Shown here: positions 55,520-64,000 of the stretch, piece by piece
How positions within the stretch are numbered: the stretch's first letter is position 1
Layout of the letters: every line of letters starts with the position of its first letter
From: Actinoplanes solisilvae
GTDB taxonomy: Bacteria > Actinomycetota > Actinomycetes > Mycobacteriales > Micromonosporaceae
DNA: 64,000 bases
Assembly (NCBI RefSeq): GCF_003999975.1
Contig: NZ_RJAC01000006.1
Location: 124,001 to 188,000, forward strand
Direction: 5' to 3'
The notes under the pieces: generated by a model
Databases searched by the model: none
Seen by the model: only the letters and a program-made list of their open reading frames with translations
Told to the model about the DNA's origin: nothing
Program-made: the position numbers and the translations under genes

Positions 55520-56643
55520 CCCTGCTCCGGCGAAAGCGAAGGGTAGGGGATCGTCGCCCGTACGGCGAAACCGGTCTTGCCCGAGCCGGCCGTGAGCGCG
55601 CCGCCCAGCGCGGCCACCCGCTCGCGCATGCCCACGATGCCGTTGCCGTCGACCACGGTTTCCGTCAAGGAGCCGTCGTCCTGCACGTCGACCACCGCGC
55701 TGGTCGGCGTGTAGCGCAGCGTGACCACGACCCGGGAGGCGCCCGCGTGCCGCACGGTGTTCGTCAGCGATTCCTGCACCACCCGGTGGATCGCGGTCGC
55801 GACGGCGGCCGGCACGTACGACCGTTCGCCGAACTCGGTCAGCGACACCGTCAGCCCGGTGGCCCGCATCCGGTCGGCCAGCCGCTCGAGGCCGTCGAGG
55901 TCGTCGGCGGGCTCGGCGATCACCGGCGCGCCGCCTTCGCGCAACACGTCGACCAGGGATTTGAGGTCGGTCATCGCGCGGCCGCGCACCTCCTGGGCCA
56001 GGCGCAGCGACGAGCGGGCCTCCTCGGGGTCGGTGTCGAAGGCGTCCAGCGCGACGTTGAGGTGCACGCCGACCACGGCCAGGGTGTGCGAGACGACGTC
56101 GTGCAGGTCGCGGGCGATGCCGACGCGCTCCTCGGCCCGGCGGCGGCGGGCGTCGAGCTCGCGTTCGTGCTGGTCCTGCTCGAGGCGCAGCGCCATCTCA
56201 CCCTGCCAGCGGCGGGTGTTGACGAAGGCGGTGGCCACGGCGAGCACGGCCGCCAGCCAGAGCGTCTCGCCTCCGACGTGCGCGAGGGTCCACTCGACGC
56301 CGTGGTTGATGTCGGCGAAGCCGTCCCAGATCGCGCCGTAGAGCAGGGTCACGCCGCCGGCGACCAGGGCGAACCGGAGCCGGCCGGCGAGAACGGCCAC
56401 CACGAAGGCGGCGCTGACCGGCCAGGCCCAGCCCGCCTCGATGAGGTCGGCGGTGCGCATCGCGATCACCGTCGCGAGCGAGAGCACCAGGAACGTACGC
56501 GGGAAACGCTGGGCGAAGAAGGCGAAGACCGCGAGCCAGGCCGCCAGCGTGAACGTCATGGTCGTGTCGATGGTCCCGCCGGTGATCGAAAGGCCCGCGG
56601 GTACGCCGACGAGGGTGACTGCCGGAGCGAGGAATCTGTTCAT
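55516..56643 (-). CDS. sensor histidine kinase (NarL-partner type, HisKA_3)
   Basis: 375 residues from ATG 56643, 7 nt after TAGTTT; an earlier in-frame start would precede that promoter. Five or six N-terminal helices form a membrane sensor with little outside. The dimerisation/phospho-acceptor helix is ERVGIARDLHDVVSHTLAVV with the active His. The ATPase domain has QESLTNTVRHAGASRV and NGIVGMRERVAALGG. Signal unknown. Confidence 0.93.
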   Translation of the reverse strand: MNRFLAPAVTLVGVPAGLSITGGTIDTTMTFTLAAWLAVFAFFAQRFPRTFLVLSLATVIAMRTADLIEAGWAWPVSAAFVVAVLAGRLRFALVAGGVTLLYGAIWDGFADINHGVEWTLAHVGGETLWLAAVLAVATAFVNTRRWQGEMALRLEQDQHERELDARRRRAEERVGIARDLHDVVSHTLAVVGVHLNVALDAFDTDPEEARSSLRLAQEVRGRAMTDLKSLVDVLREGGAPVIAEPADDLDGLERLADRMRATGLTVSLTEFGERSYVPAAVATAIHRVVQESLTNTVRHAGASRVVVTLRYTPTSAVVDVQDDGSLTETVVDGNGIVGMRERVAALGGALTAGSGKTGFAVRATIPYPSLSPEQG

Positions 56644-56742
56644 GGCCCGAAAACTATGGCCGGGGACGGGTGTGGCACGTCGTCCCGCTGCGGACACTTC
56701 CATCGACGCCTCCCGACTACCGGCTACACCAATGGGAGTACG

Positions 56743-57699
56743 TCAGCCGGCCTCGCGACGTGCCTTGGCCCGCCGCTTGCCCTCGTGCATCGCCTGCACA
56801 CGGGCGACCGGAATCGTACGGCCCTCTTCGACCAGACCGGGGTCGAGAGCCTGGGGCGCGGGCATCGCGGCCGCCCAGGGGTCGTCGCCGTTCAGAAGGG
56901 CGGGGGCGGTCAGCACGGTGAAGTCGGCCGGGGTGACATCGTCGAGATCGTCCCACGCCACCGGGAACGAGACCGGCACGCCAGGGCGTACGCGAGGGCT
57001 GTAAGTGGCCACGACGGTCGCGCCGCCGGAACGGGTCGCGTCGAGGAAAACCTTGCCGTGGCGGTCCTCGCGGATGAACGCGGTCGTCGCCAGCTCGGGA
57101 TCGAGGCGCTCGGCGCGGGCGGCGACGGCTCGGGTGGCCGCCGCGACCTGCTCGGGATCGCTCTTGCCGTCAAGGGGCACGAACACGTGTACGCCCTTGG
57201 CGCCGCTGGTCTTCACCGCGCCCGCCATGTTCGCACTGGCCAAGGCCTCACGGACGAGACGGGCGGCCTGCACGGCCAGCGTGAACGCGCCGCCCTCGGG
57301 CGGGTCCAGATCCATGATCAGGTGGGTCGGGTGGTGGTCGCCGGCGTGCATGAGGGCGGGGTGATACTCGATCGCCCGCTGATTGCCGAACCACAGGAGC
57401 GTACGGCGGTCGTCGCAGAGGGCGTAGGTGACCTCGCGATGCGACGCCTCGGCCCACACCGTCGTGCGCGGCACCCACTCGGGGGTGTATTTGGGCAGGT
57501 TCTTCTGCATGAACTTGTCCTGCCCGCGCAGCAGGCGGATCACCGACAGCGGCCGATCGCGCAGCACGGGCAGCATCTTGTCGCTCACCGCGTCGAGATA
57601 GTCGACGAGGTCACGCTTGGTGGCGCCCGCCCCCTCGAACAGCTCCTGGTCGAGGTTGGTCAGCGCGACGCCGTCCCGCTCTTCGCCCTTAGCCGCCAT
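56743..57699 (-). CDS. LigD-type polymerase/primase domain protein
   Basis: 318 residues comprising only the polymerase module of LigD: LTNLDQELFEGAGATKRDLV, then HLIMDLDPPEGGAF with the catalytic Asp pair, KTSGAKGVHVFVPL, and VSFPVAWDDLDDVTPADF. Homologues (PolD-like) fill gaps and add nucleotides at double-strand breaks or in base-excision repair. No ligase or nuclease domain is attached, and no ku gene is adjacent. Confidence 0.9.
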   Translation of the reverse strand: MAAKGEERDGVALTNLDQELFEGAGATKRDLVDYLDAVSDKMLPVLRDRPLSVIRLLRGQDKFMQKNLPKYTPEWVPRTTVWAEASHREVTYALCDDRRTLLWFGNQRAIEYHPALMHAGDHHPTHLIMDLDPPEGGAFTLAVQAARLVREALASANMAGAVKTSGAKGVHVFVPLDGKSDPEQVAAATRAVAARAERLDPELATTAFIREDRHGKVFLDATRSGGATVVATYSPRVRPGVPVSFPVAWDDLDDVTPADFTVLTAPALLNGDDPWAAAMPAPQALDPGLVEEGRTIPVARVQAMHEGKRRAKARREAG

Positions 57700-57717
57700 C
57701 CGCCCATCGTGCCCGAG

Positions 57718-58062
57718 TTACCTGATCTGGGCGACCCATACGGCGGGCAGGACCATCAACAGCGTCAGGACGACGTACGCCCCGCCGATGCCGAACCGGC
57801 GGCCGTGCGTGGCGATCACCGCGCCGAGGAAGGGCAGCAGCACGGTGAGCACGGCGGCGGCGAGGAGCACCTCGGCCGAGCCGGCGATGGCGGTCAGTGC
57901 GTACACGATCAGGATCGGGACGATGATCGCCCAGCCGATCGTCAGGGCGGTGACGCGGCGCTTCACCGCGACGTGGCGGGCGAGGTCGGCCGGGTCCTTC
58001 TGACGGGCGTACGCCATGCGCTCGGCGAAGCCGTGGGCGGTGCGCCCTTCCTCCGTGGTCAC
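57718..58062 (-). CDS. small two- or three-helix membrane protein
   Basis: 114 residues from GTG 58062, six nt after TATTCT (58069-58074). A charged N-terminus (EEGRTAHGFAERMAYARQKD) is followed by three hydrophobic helices (ALTIGWAIIVPILIVYAL; VLLAAAVLTVLLPFLGAVIA; GGAYVVLTLLMVLPAVWVA). No known family recognised. Ends 18 bp before the LigD-type polymerase start on the same strand. Confidence 0.65.
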   Translation of the reverse strand: MTTEEGRTAHGFAERMAYARQKDPADLARHVAVKRRVTALTIGWAIIVPILIVYALTAIAGSAEVLLAAAVLTVLLPFLGAVIATHGRRFGIGGAYVVLTLLMVLPAVWVAQIR

Positions 58063-58174
58063 GCGCTGAGAATAGGGCTGTCCCCGCCTCGGTGTGCGCT
58101 GCGCCACGGGCGATTTGACCGAATCGTTGCCTAGCGTTGTTGCTTGGCTTTTGTTGCTGTGACTTTGTTGCTTG

Positions 58175-58207
58175 GCCCCCGGTACGCCGGTCGGGCGTAC
58201 CGGGGGC
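58175..58207. terminator. strong hairpin after the sugar-transporter operon
   Basis: A 14-bp perfect stem (GCCCCCGGTACGCC at 58175-58188 with 58194-58207, 5-nt loop) sits 33 bp past the last permease stop on the minus strand. T-rich sequence lies on its left side on the plus strand, so on the minus strand the U-run is lacking. Confidence 0.65.
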
Positions 58208-58239
58208 GCCGGTCCCGGTTCATGGCCGGGCCGGAGACC

Positions 58240-59124
58240 TCAGCTCTTGACCGAGCCCGCCATCAGACCGCCGATGAACCAGCGGCCGAGCAGCACATAA
58301 ACCAGCAGCGTCGGGATCGACGTGATCAGCGCGCCCGCCATCGACGCCGCGTAGTCGGGCGACTGGGCGCCGGCCAGCGCGTTGAGCGCGATCGTGATCG
58401 GGCCGTTCTGCGTATTCGACAGGAAGATGGCGAACAGATAGTCGTTCCAGGCCGACGTGAACTGCCAGATCACCGTGACCACGAAGCCGGGGATCGAGAT
58501 CGGCAGGATGATCCGGCCGAACGTGCGCAGCAGACCCGCGCCGTCCACCCGGGCCGCCTCGATGAGCTCCTCGGGAACCGTGGTGGCGTAATAGTTCCGG
58601 AAGATCAGCGTGCAGATCGGAATGCCGTAGACACAGTGCACGAAGACCAGCGTCGTGATGCCCGGCGGGATCCCGATCGTCGTGATGACCTCGCGCAGCG
58701 GAATCATGACGGCCTGGTACGGGATGAACATGCCGAACAGGATCAAGGTGAACACGACGTCGGCGCCGGGGAAGCGCCAGCGCGACAACACGAAACCGTT
58801 CGCCGCGCCGATCAGCGACGAGATCACCGCGACCGGGATGGCCAGCTCGAACGTGCGGATGAACGACGGCTGGAGCGCGGTCCAGGCCTTCTCCCACGAC
58901 GCGAACGTCCACTTGTCGGGCAGGTTCCACTGGCTGGTCACGCCGATGTCCGCGCCCGACTTGAAGCTGGTCACGATCAGCACGTACATCGGCATCAGCA
59001 CGATGATCAGGAAGAGCAGGGCGAGGGCGTACTTGACGATCGCCCCCGGCCCGGTTCTGGCGCGCGGCTTGTTTCGAGGCGCGAGCGGTTCCAGGGTTTC
59101 CGGCGGAGTCGCGAGCGTCGTCAT
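58240..59124 (-). CDS. sugar ABC transporter permease (MalG/CUT1 type)
   Basis: 294 residues from ATG 59124, overlapping the upstream permease stop (ATGA). Six helices; the EAA coupling loop is EELIEAARVDGAGLLRTFGRIILPIS. Ends MAGSVKS as common for this group. Forms the channel with the MalF-like partner. No ATPase gene is present; CUT1 systems in actinobacteria usually share the MsiK ATPase encoded elsewhere. Confidence 0.92.
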   Translation of the reverse strand: MTTLATPPETLEPLAPRNKPRARTGPGAIVKYALALLFLIIVLMPMYVLIVTSFKSGADIGVTSQWNLPDKWTFASWEKAWTALQPSFIRTFELAIPVAVISSLIGAANGFVLSRWRFPGADVVFTLILFGMFIPYQAVMIPLREVITTIGIPPGITTLVFVHCVYGIPICTLIFRNYYATTVPEELIEAARVDGAGLLRTFGRIILPISIPGFVVTVIWQFTSAWNDYLFAIFLSNTQNGPITIALNALAGAQSPDYAASMAGALITSIPTLLVYVLLGRWFIGGLMAGSVKS

Positions 59125-60014
59125 GCGTTCTTCTCCTGCCGGTTCGTGTAGATCAGGTAAGGCACGATGACGACGGCCACGAGCAGCAGCAGGATGATCG
59201 AGATCGCCGCGGCCTTGGCGTAGTCGCTGGTCAGCAGCGTCTGCCAGACGTAGATCGCGGGCACCTCGGTCAGCCACTGCGGACCCGAGACGCTCATGAT
59301 CAGGTCGAACATCTTCATCGACATGTGCCCGAGGATGATCAGCGCGGACAGCGCCACCGGCGTGAGCTGCGGCAAGATCACGTTGCGGTAGAGCCGGTAC
59401 GTGCTCGCCCCGTCCATCGCCGCCGCCTCGCGCAACTCGGCCGGGATGCCCCGGAAGCCGGCCAGGAACAGCGCCATCACATAGCCCGCGAGCTGCCAGA
59501 TGGCCGGGATCGCCATCGACGCCATGCCCCAGTTCGGGTTCGTCCACCAGGTGCTCTGCGCGAAATCAAGACCCAGACCACCGAGTACGGCGTTCAGGCC
59601 GCCCGCGTTCTCGCCCTTGTTCGGGTTCATCAGCCAGCGCCACACCACACCCGAAGCGACGAACGAGACCGCCATCGGGAACAGGTAGACCGTGCGGAAG
59701 AAGCCCTCCGCCTTGACGCCCCGCTCGAGGATGAACGCCCAGAGCAGGCCGAAGAACATCGCGCCGACCAGGAAGACCACCGTGAAGACCGCAAGGTTCT
59801 TCAGCGAGTGGGTGAACCGGTCGTTGATGTCCTCGGTGAAAAGTTTCGTGTAGTTCTCCAGCCCGACGAAGCCCTTCGACCCGAGAGCGTTGTGCTCGTC
59901 GGAGACGGAGACCTTGGTCGTCCAGGCGATCAGGCCATAGACGAAGACGGCGAGCAGGATCAGCGAGGGGGAGAGCAGCAGCAGGCCCGGTCCCCATTGC
60001 CGGAGTCGGCGCAT
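59121..60014 (-). CDS. sugar ABC transporter permease (MalF/CUT1 type)
   Basis: 297 residues with six helices and a short periplasmic part. The EAA loop reads AELREAAAMDGASTYRLYRNVILPQL. It begins MRRLRQWGPGLLLLSPSLI. It lies 81 bp after the binding-protein gene and overlaps the next permease by 4 bp. Confidence 0.92.
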   Translation of the reverse strand: MRRLRQWGPGLLLLSPSLILLAVFVYGLIAWTTKVSVSDEHNALGSKGFVGLENYTKLFTEDINDRFTHSLKNLAVFTVVFLVGAMFFGLLWAFILERGVKAEGFFRTVYLFPMAVSFVASGVVWRWLMNPNKGENAGGLNAVLGGLGLDFAQSTWWTNPNWGMASMAIPAIWQLAGYVMALFLAGFRGIPAELREAAAMDGASTYRLYRNVILPQLTPVALSALIILGHMSMKMFDLIMSVSGPQWLTEVPAIYVWQTLLTSDYAKAAAISIILLLLVAVVIVPYLIYTNRQEKNA

Positions 60015-60095
60015 CGAGGCTCCTCATGTTGCTTGTATAGACGCACCGAGGGCGGGACAGCCTCAGCGCCGTCCCGCCCGTGGTGACTTACCGAT

Positions 60096-61388
60096 TTACT
60101 TCTTGACGAACTGCGACGCGGCGGTGGCGAGAGCCTTCTGCAGCGCGGCGACGTCCTGGTTGGTCGAGAAGGCGCCAAGGGCCGAGTTGGCCGCACCCTG
60201 CCAGCCCTGCGAGCAGGCCGAACCGTGGGCACACGACGGAACCTGGGTCGCGGACTTCCAGTCGGCCATCGCGGCCTGCTGGTACTTCGGGTAGTCGGAC
60301 GGCGTGGCGTCCGTACGGGCCGGGATCGAGCCCTTGGTGGTGTTGAACGCCTTCTGGCCGGCGGCCGAGCCGACGGTCTTCAGCCAGCACTTCGTACCCT
60401 CGGCGTTCTTGGCGCCCTTGGGCAGCACGAACGAGTCGGCGAGCCACTGGAACGTGGTGCCGTTGCCCGGGAACGTGAACCACGCGTAGTCGGTGAACTT
60501 CTTGGCGTCCAGGTCGGCCGCCTCCCAGTCACCCATGAGCTGGTACGCCGCCTTGCCGTCCATGACGAGCTTCTCGGCGTCGGTCCAGTCCAGAGCGTCG
60601 CGGTCGGTGTTGGTGTAGGTCAGCAGCGTCTTGAAGTCGTTGATGCCCTTGGTGACCAGCGGGTCGTTCCAGTCGGTGGTGCCGCTCCACAGACCCGTGA
60701 ACTTCTCCGGGCCCAGGTCGGTGATCAGGACCGACTCGAACAGCATCAGCTGCGTCCAGTCCTTGCCGATGGCGAGCGGGGCCTTGATGCCCTTGGCCTT
60801 GACCTTGTCGAGGTCGGCGATGAAGCCGGCCAGGTCGGTCGGGTCCTTGGTGATGCCGGCGTCGGCGAGGACCTTCTTGTTGGTCCAGACCACGTTCGCG
60901 CGGTGGATGTTGGCCGGAACGGAGTAAATCTTGCCGTCCACGGTCAGGTTGTCGATCAGGCCCTTGGGGAACGCCTGCTTGAGGCCCCACGCGTCGTAGT
61001 CGGCGCTGATGTCCTCGATCTGGCCGGCGTTGATGTAGTCCTGAAGCTCGGCGCCGGCGTGCGCCTGGAACGTGTCAGGCGGGGTGCCCTGCTGCAGGCG
61101 GGACGCGAGCACAGACTTCGCGTTGGCACCGGCGCCACCGGCGACCGCGCCGTTCTCGAAGGTCTGCCCGGCGCAGTCGGTGCCGAACTGCTTGACCAGG
61201 CCGTCGAGGCCGGCCTTCTCGCCGCCGTCGGCCCACCAGGTGAAGACCTCAACCTTGGTCGAACCGGAGCCGCTGCCACCGTCGTCACTGGACCCGCAGG
61301 CCCCGGCGGTCAGAAGCGCGGCGACACCGACAGCCGCCACAGCAGCCCGTCGAGTGAAGCCCGTCCGCTTTACAGGACTGAAGGCCAT
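60096..61388 (-). CDS. sugar ABC transporter substrate-binding lipoprotein (CUT1)
   Basis: 430 residues from ATG 61388 (GGGAGA upstream). The signal sequence ends in a lipobox (LTAGACGSS). VEVFTWWADGGEKAGLDGL is the usual start of glucose/xylose-type binding proteins related to GtsA. Later WPGNGTTFQW-like and SFVLPKGAKNAEG segments fit. A LacI-type operator lies 24 bp upstream of the ATG, so expression is probably induced by the sugar. Ligand inferred as a hexose or xylose-type sugar only by resemblance. Confidence 0.9.
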   Translation of the reverse strand: MAFSPVKRTGFTRRAAVAAVGVAALLTAGACGSSDDGGSGSGSTKVEVFTWWADGGEKAGLDGLVKQFGTDCAGQTFENGAVAGGAGANAKSVLASRLQQGTPPDTFQAHAGAELQDYINAGQIEDISADYDAWGLKQAFPKGLIDNLTVDGKIYSVPANIHRANVVWTNKKVLADAGITKDPTDLAGFIADLDKVKAKGIKAPLAIGKDWTQLMLFESVLITDLGPEKFTGLWSGTTDWNDPLVTKGINDFKTLLTYTNTDRDALDWTDAEKLVMDGKAAYQLMGDWEAADLDAKKFTDYAWFTFPGNGTTFQWLADSFVLPKGAKNAEGTKCWLKTVGSAAGQKAFNTTKGSIPARTDATPSDYPKYQQAAMADWKSATQVPSCAHGSACSQGWQGAANSALGAFSTNQDVAALQKALATAASQFVKK

Positions 61389-61411
61389 CCTGGTATCTCC
61401 CATCGAAGAAT

Positions 61412-61425
61412 TGACATCGTTGTCA
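61412..61425. promoter_or_regulatory. LacI-type operator of the sugar transporter operon
   Basis: TGACATCGTTGTCA has perfect TGACA/TGTCA arms, with T/C flanks extending to TTGACATCGTTGTCAC. It lies in the leader region of the binding-protein gene. The adjacent LacI gene at 61634 is the obvious regulator. Confidence 0.75.
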
Positions 61426-61633
61426 CACGATCGGGAGTACCGTGCCGCCTCAACCGCACAAGTGTCAACGGCTGTTTCCGTGTCGTTACGTGCGGCCCTT
61501 TTCGTTACCTGCTCGAAGGATCGTTGACCTGCTTTCGGCCCGCTCCCGGCATGCTTCGTCGATCTTCGACCTGCGACCGGCCTTGCGGTATGGGTCATTT
61601 CAGGCGTGGCTCGGGCGTTGCGTCGGTCGCGGG

Positions 61634-62650
61634 TCAGCGCGGAGGGCGCTCGCCTGAGCCGCGGGCAATGATAGAAGTAGATATCACGATGGTTCGGGCG
61701 GGGCCGGAATGTCCGCTGATGCGCTCGTAAGCCAGCCGGGCGGCCTCGCGCCCGAGAGCGGTCATGTCGTGCGCCACCACGGTTGTGCCCAGGACGTCGG
61801 CAAGGTCGAAGTCGTCGAACCCGACGAGGGCGGGGGGTCCGACGGCGTCGCGCATCCCGCGGAGCGCGCCGGTCGTGAGCCTGTTGTTGGTCGTGAAGAT
61901 CGCGGTCGGGGAGGGGTCGAGCTGGAGTAGGTCGCGGACCGTCCGCTCGGCGTGGCGAACGTCGTGCACGTCTGTGCGGACGAAGGGCTCCCACGCGATG
62001 TTGCCCGCCGCGCGCATGGCATTCATGAAGCCGTCGATGCGTGCGCGCTGCGGCGCCATCCGGCGGAGGTCGGCGACCAGCGCGATCCGCCGATGGCCCG
62101 CGGCCAGCAGATGTTGCCCGGCCGCCCGGGCCCCGCCCGCGTTGTCGATCAGGACGGCGTCGGCCGACAGCCCATCCGGCGGCCGGTCGAGGAAGACGAA
62201 CGGAACCCCGCGGTTGCCCTCGATCGCCAGATATTCGTGATCGTCGGCGCTGGGGATGACGAGCAGCGCCCTGACCCGGCGTTCCAGGAACGCGTCGACG
62301 AGGCTGCGCTCCAACATGGCGTCCTCGTCGTTGTTCGCCGTGATCAGCAGAAGCCCGTGCTGCCGCAGCTCGCGCTCGATCCCACTGGCGACCGCGGAGT
62401 AGAACGGGTTGGTGAGATCGCCGCTGACCAGCCCGACCAGCGCCGAGGTGGCCCCCCGCCGCAGTTCCCGGGCGATGCCGTTGAGCCGGTAGCCGAGCAG
62501 GTCGGCGGCGTCGCGCACCCGCCGACCGGTGGACGGCGCGACATTGGGCTCCTGGTTCAGCGCGCGCGAGGCGGTCTTGAGGCTGACCCCGGCCAACGCG
62601 GCCACCTGAGTCAACGTGGGCCGGCGAACGGTCACATCGTCGACGGGCAT
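61634..62650 (-). CDS. LacI-family regulator of the sugar transporter
   Basis: 338 residues from ATG 62650 (CGGAG upstream). HTH: PTLTQVAALAGVSLKTASRAL. The sensor domain has LVGLVSGDLTNPFYSAVASG, FTTNNRLTTGALRGM and VGFDDFDLADVLG. It lies upstream of, and in the same direction as, the transporter genes with a 245-bp gap holding the operator. A half-site TGACATCG at 62689 near its own promoter hints at autoregulation. Confidence 0.9.
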   Translation of the reverse strand: MPVDDVTVRRPTLTQVAALAGVSLKTASRALNQEPNVAPSTGRRVRDAADLLGYRLNGIARELRRGATSALVGLVSGDLTNPFYSAVASGIERELRQHGLLLITANNDEDAMLERSLVDAFLERRVRALLVIPSADDHEYLAIEGNRGVPFVFLDRPPDGLSADAVLIDNAGGARAAGQHLLAAGHRRIALVADLRRMAPQRARIDGFMNAMRAAGNIAWEPFVRTDVHDVRHAERTVRDLLQLDPSPTAIFTTNNRLTTGALRGMRDAVGPPALVGFDDFDLADVLGTTVVAHDMTALGREAARLAYERISGHSGPARTIVISTSIIARGSGERPPR

Positions 62651-63196
62651 AACGCTCCGAGCACTATCAGCGGCAAGACAGCCAAGTATGACATCGACCG
62701 AGCGGCCGCCACCTCCACCGTGTGCGCGAACTCCCGGCCGCCGGAGGGTTTCCGCGGCCGAGTTTTGTCGCATCGGTCCGTCCAGCCACTCGAACAACTC
62801 GGTTCAGGGAAGTGGGGGTGGCCGAAGCCGGCGTCTGATCGGGCTCCGGTCGCACGAGAAGGACAGGGCAATGTGGAGTCAGCCGCCTGATCCGCTTAGG
62901 GCGGCACATTCGTCGGCTCAGCGGCCGGTGGTCCGGCAGGTCCGCCCGACCCGCCCTCGGGCCGAGCGGACCTGCCGCCAGCCCCTTGAGCTGGGCCGGC
63001 GCCGGAATCTTGTCAGCGACAGTGACGGCTCCTGGTGGGCCATGACGGGCCGTTCATCCACCGCTGCGCGGCGCCCGTAAGGTGACGACGTTATACCCCG
63101 TTCCGAACCTTTTTATACTTAATTTGACTACCTTCAGGTGTGTCGAACCTGCCTGCGGCGACGAGGTGCCCGGGCTGCGAACACGGGGGTAGATCG
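62651..63196. other. 546-bp intergenic region
   Basis: No convincing gene: open frames lack ribosome sites and domains. It holds the LacI promoter (GATAGT about 20 nt before the ATG), a hairpin at 62935-62976, and at the right end an AT-rich stretch with TTATAC (63091-63096), 17 bp, TATACT (63114-63119), a plausible promoter for the fibronectin gene. Confidence 0.5.
62935..62976. terminator. GC hairpin in the LacI/fibronectin gap
   Basis: GGCAGGTCCGC (62935-62945) and GCGGACCTGCC (62966-62976) form an 11-bp perfect stem around a GC-rich 20-nt loop. No T-run; no gene reads into it clearly, so its role is uncertain. Confidence 0.45.
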
Positions 63197-64000
63197 GTGT
63201 TGGAAACAGACAGAATGCGAAAACGGCGCGGTGGTCGCCATCGGTGGAGGGCGGCCGTGGCGGTGGTGCTGGGAGCACTGCTGGCGACAGCGGCGCTCCC
63301 CGCACCGGCCCGGGCGGCGCCAGCCGCTCCGGCAGATGTCACGGCGACCGCGGGCAAGAGGACCATCACGGTCAACTGGACCCATGACGGCGTCGACGTC
63401 AACCACTTCCTTGCGACGACGGCCGGCGGTGCTAAGACCTGCACGGCCTCCGGCACCGCGGGTACATGCACCATCAGCTCGCTGACGGCCAACACGACCT
63501 ACACCGTCACGGTCAAGGCGTGCTCGGGGGTGAGCAACGACGTTGACTGCTCGGCGCCAGTTGAAGCAGCAACGACCGCAACCCCCGGGCCCCCGAACAT
63601 TCCCACCAAGCCGACCGTCTCCTACACCCAGACGGGCGGTCAGGTGATGGTGAGGTGGACGCCCGGCAGTGGAGGCACCACCGGCATCGCCGGCTTCACC
63701 GTGACGCCGTCGCCGTTGCCGGTCGATGAGGGTCAGACGGGTACGTGCGCGGCTCCATTGGCGCCGAACGTCACCGAGTGCACCTTCGGCGCGCTCACGG
63801 CGGGCACGTCCTACACCTTCCGGGTGATCGCACTCGGCGTGGACCAGACCGGCAACTCGGTGGCCAGCACGGCGTCGAACGCCATCATCGCCGGACCACC
63901 GGGACGGCCCGACGCGCCGACGGTGACCCGCGGCGAAGCCGACAATGAGGTGGTCGTCAGCTGGACGGCACCGACCGGGGGTGCCCCCGCCACGAGCTAC
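63197..64000 (+). CDS. secreted fibronectin type III repeat protein, 3' truncated by the window
   Basis: 268 codons visible, no stop before the end. GTG 63197 follows GGGGG; ATG 63215 is an alternative. A twin-Arg-like basic N-terminus (RMRKRRGGRHRWR) leads to a signal helix (AAVAVVLGALLATAALPAPARA). Then two complete fibronectin type III domains (about 44-125 and 133-225) and the start of a third. Each has the tryptophan strand (ITVNWTHDG, VMVRWTPGS, VVVSWTAPT) and TYTV/SYTF tyrosine corner. Probably surface or secreted; what follows the repeats is outside the window. Confidence 0.85.
   Translation, partial: MLETDRMRKRRGGRHRWRAAVAVVLGALLATAALPAPARAAPAAPADVTATAGKRTITVNWTHDGVDVNHFLATTAGGAKTCTASGTAGTCTISSLTANTTYTVTVKACSGVSNDVDCSAPVEAATTATPGPPNIPTKPTVSYTQTGGQVMVRWTPGSGGTTGIAGFTVTPSPLPVDEGQTGTCAAPLAPNVTECTFGALTAGTSYTFRVIALGVDQTGNSVASTASNAIIAGPPGRPDAPTVTRGEADNEVVVSWTAPTGGAPATSY

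Overview
The window is chromosomal DNA from a high-GC actinomycete. Most features point to the Micromonosporaceae (Actinoplanes-like): GC-rich third codon positions, frequent GTG starts, many start codons placed 6-7 nt after a TANNNT -10 element (leaderless transcripts), F420-type oxidoreductases, an aerobic cobalamin pathway with CobN, discoidin-type (F5/8) carbohydrate-binding modules on secreted glucanases, and a decayed chemoreceptor. The genus is an inference; there is no rRNA or tRNA in the window to test it.

Layout. 1-3913: betaine-type N-demethylation genes (Rieske oxygenase, dimethylglycine dehydrogenase-like flavoprotein/folate transferase, monomeric sarcosine oxidase), enough on paper to take glycine betaine to glycine. 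4000-13289: a surface polysaccharide cluster with a secreted lectin-like protein, one GT2 and three GT4-type glycosyltransferases, two polytopic membrane proteins and a flippase, mostly joined by stop/start overlaps; it ends in a convergent secreted GH5-like hydrolase (13223-14875). 15048-22287: aerobic cobalamin genes, with cobG-cobH-cobIJ on the minus strand and, divergently, cobN behind a cobalamin riboswitch. cobF sits alone at 40217. 22379-31138: an FtsX-ectodomain-like protein, a GH16 glucanase and a DUF1996 protein (both with F5/8 domains), a LacI regulator, an SDR protein, a TPR protein, an ATPase-only Hsp70 and an LLM oxidoreductase. 31913-38079: a complete oligopeptide-type ABC transporter (C, A, B, D, F). 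38128-42132: Hsp20, an SOS-controlled DinB, cobF and an MFS carrier. 42303-45378: a MerR-VOC fusion regulator, then a two-gene EACC1-caspase module fused to an FhaA-N-like domain, and directly behind it the wreck of a methyl-accepting chemotaxis gene. 45476-58062: NAD synthetase, a GGDEF-EAL protein and a run of small regulatory, redox and DNA-repair genes (HTH_42/YcaQ-type glycosylase, PPOX protein, NarL-type two-component pair, LigD-type polymerase). 58240-62650: a sugar ABC importer with its LacI regulator. 63197-end: a secreted fibronectin type III protein that runs off the window.

The strongest candidate for an unusual system is 43223-44786: a small EACC1 protein overlapping an active-site-intact caspase whose C-terminus resembles the N-terminal domain of FhaA. 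EACC1-associated caspases are known from comparative genomics as predicted conflict/immunity modules; I am not aware of experimental work on this architecture. Several regulatory calls rest on sequence symmetry: a LexA box that resets the dinB start, a 19-bp-spacer MerR promoter, two matching LacI operators 30 kb apart, a separate palindrome before the GH16 gene, and an 8-7-8 palindrome before a membrane-protein/regulator operon.
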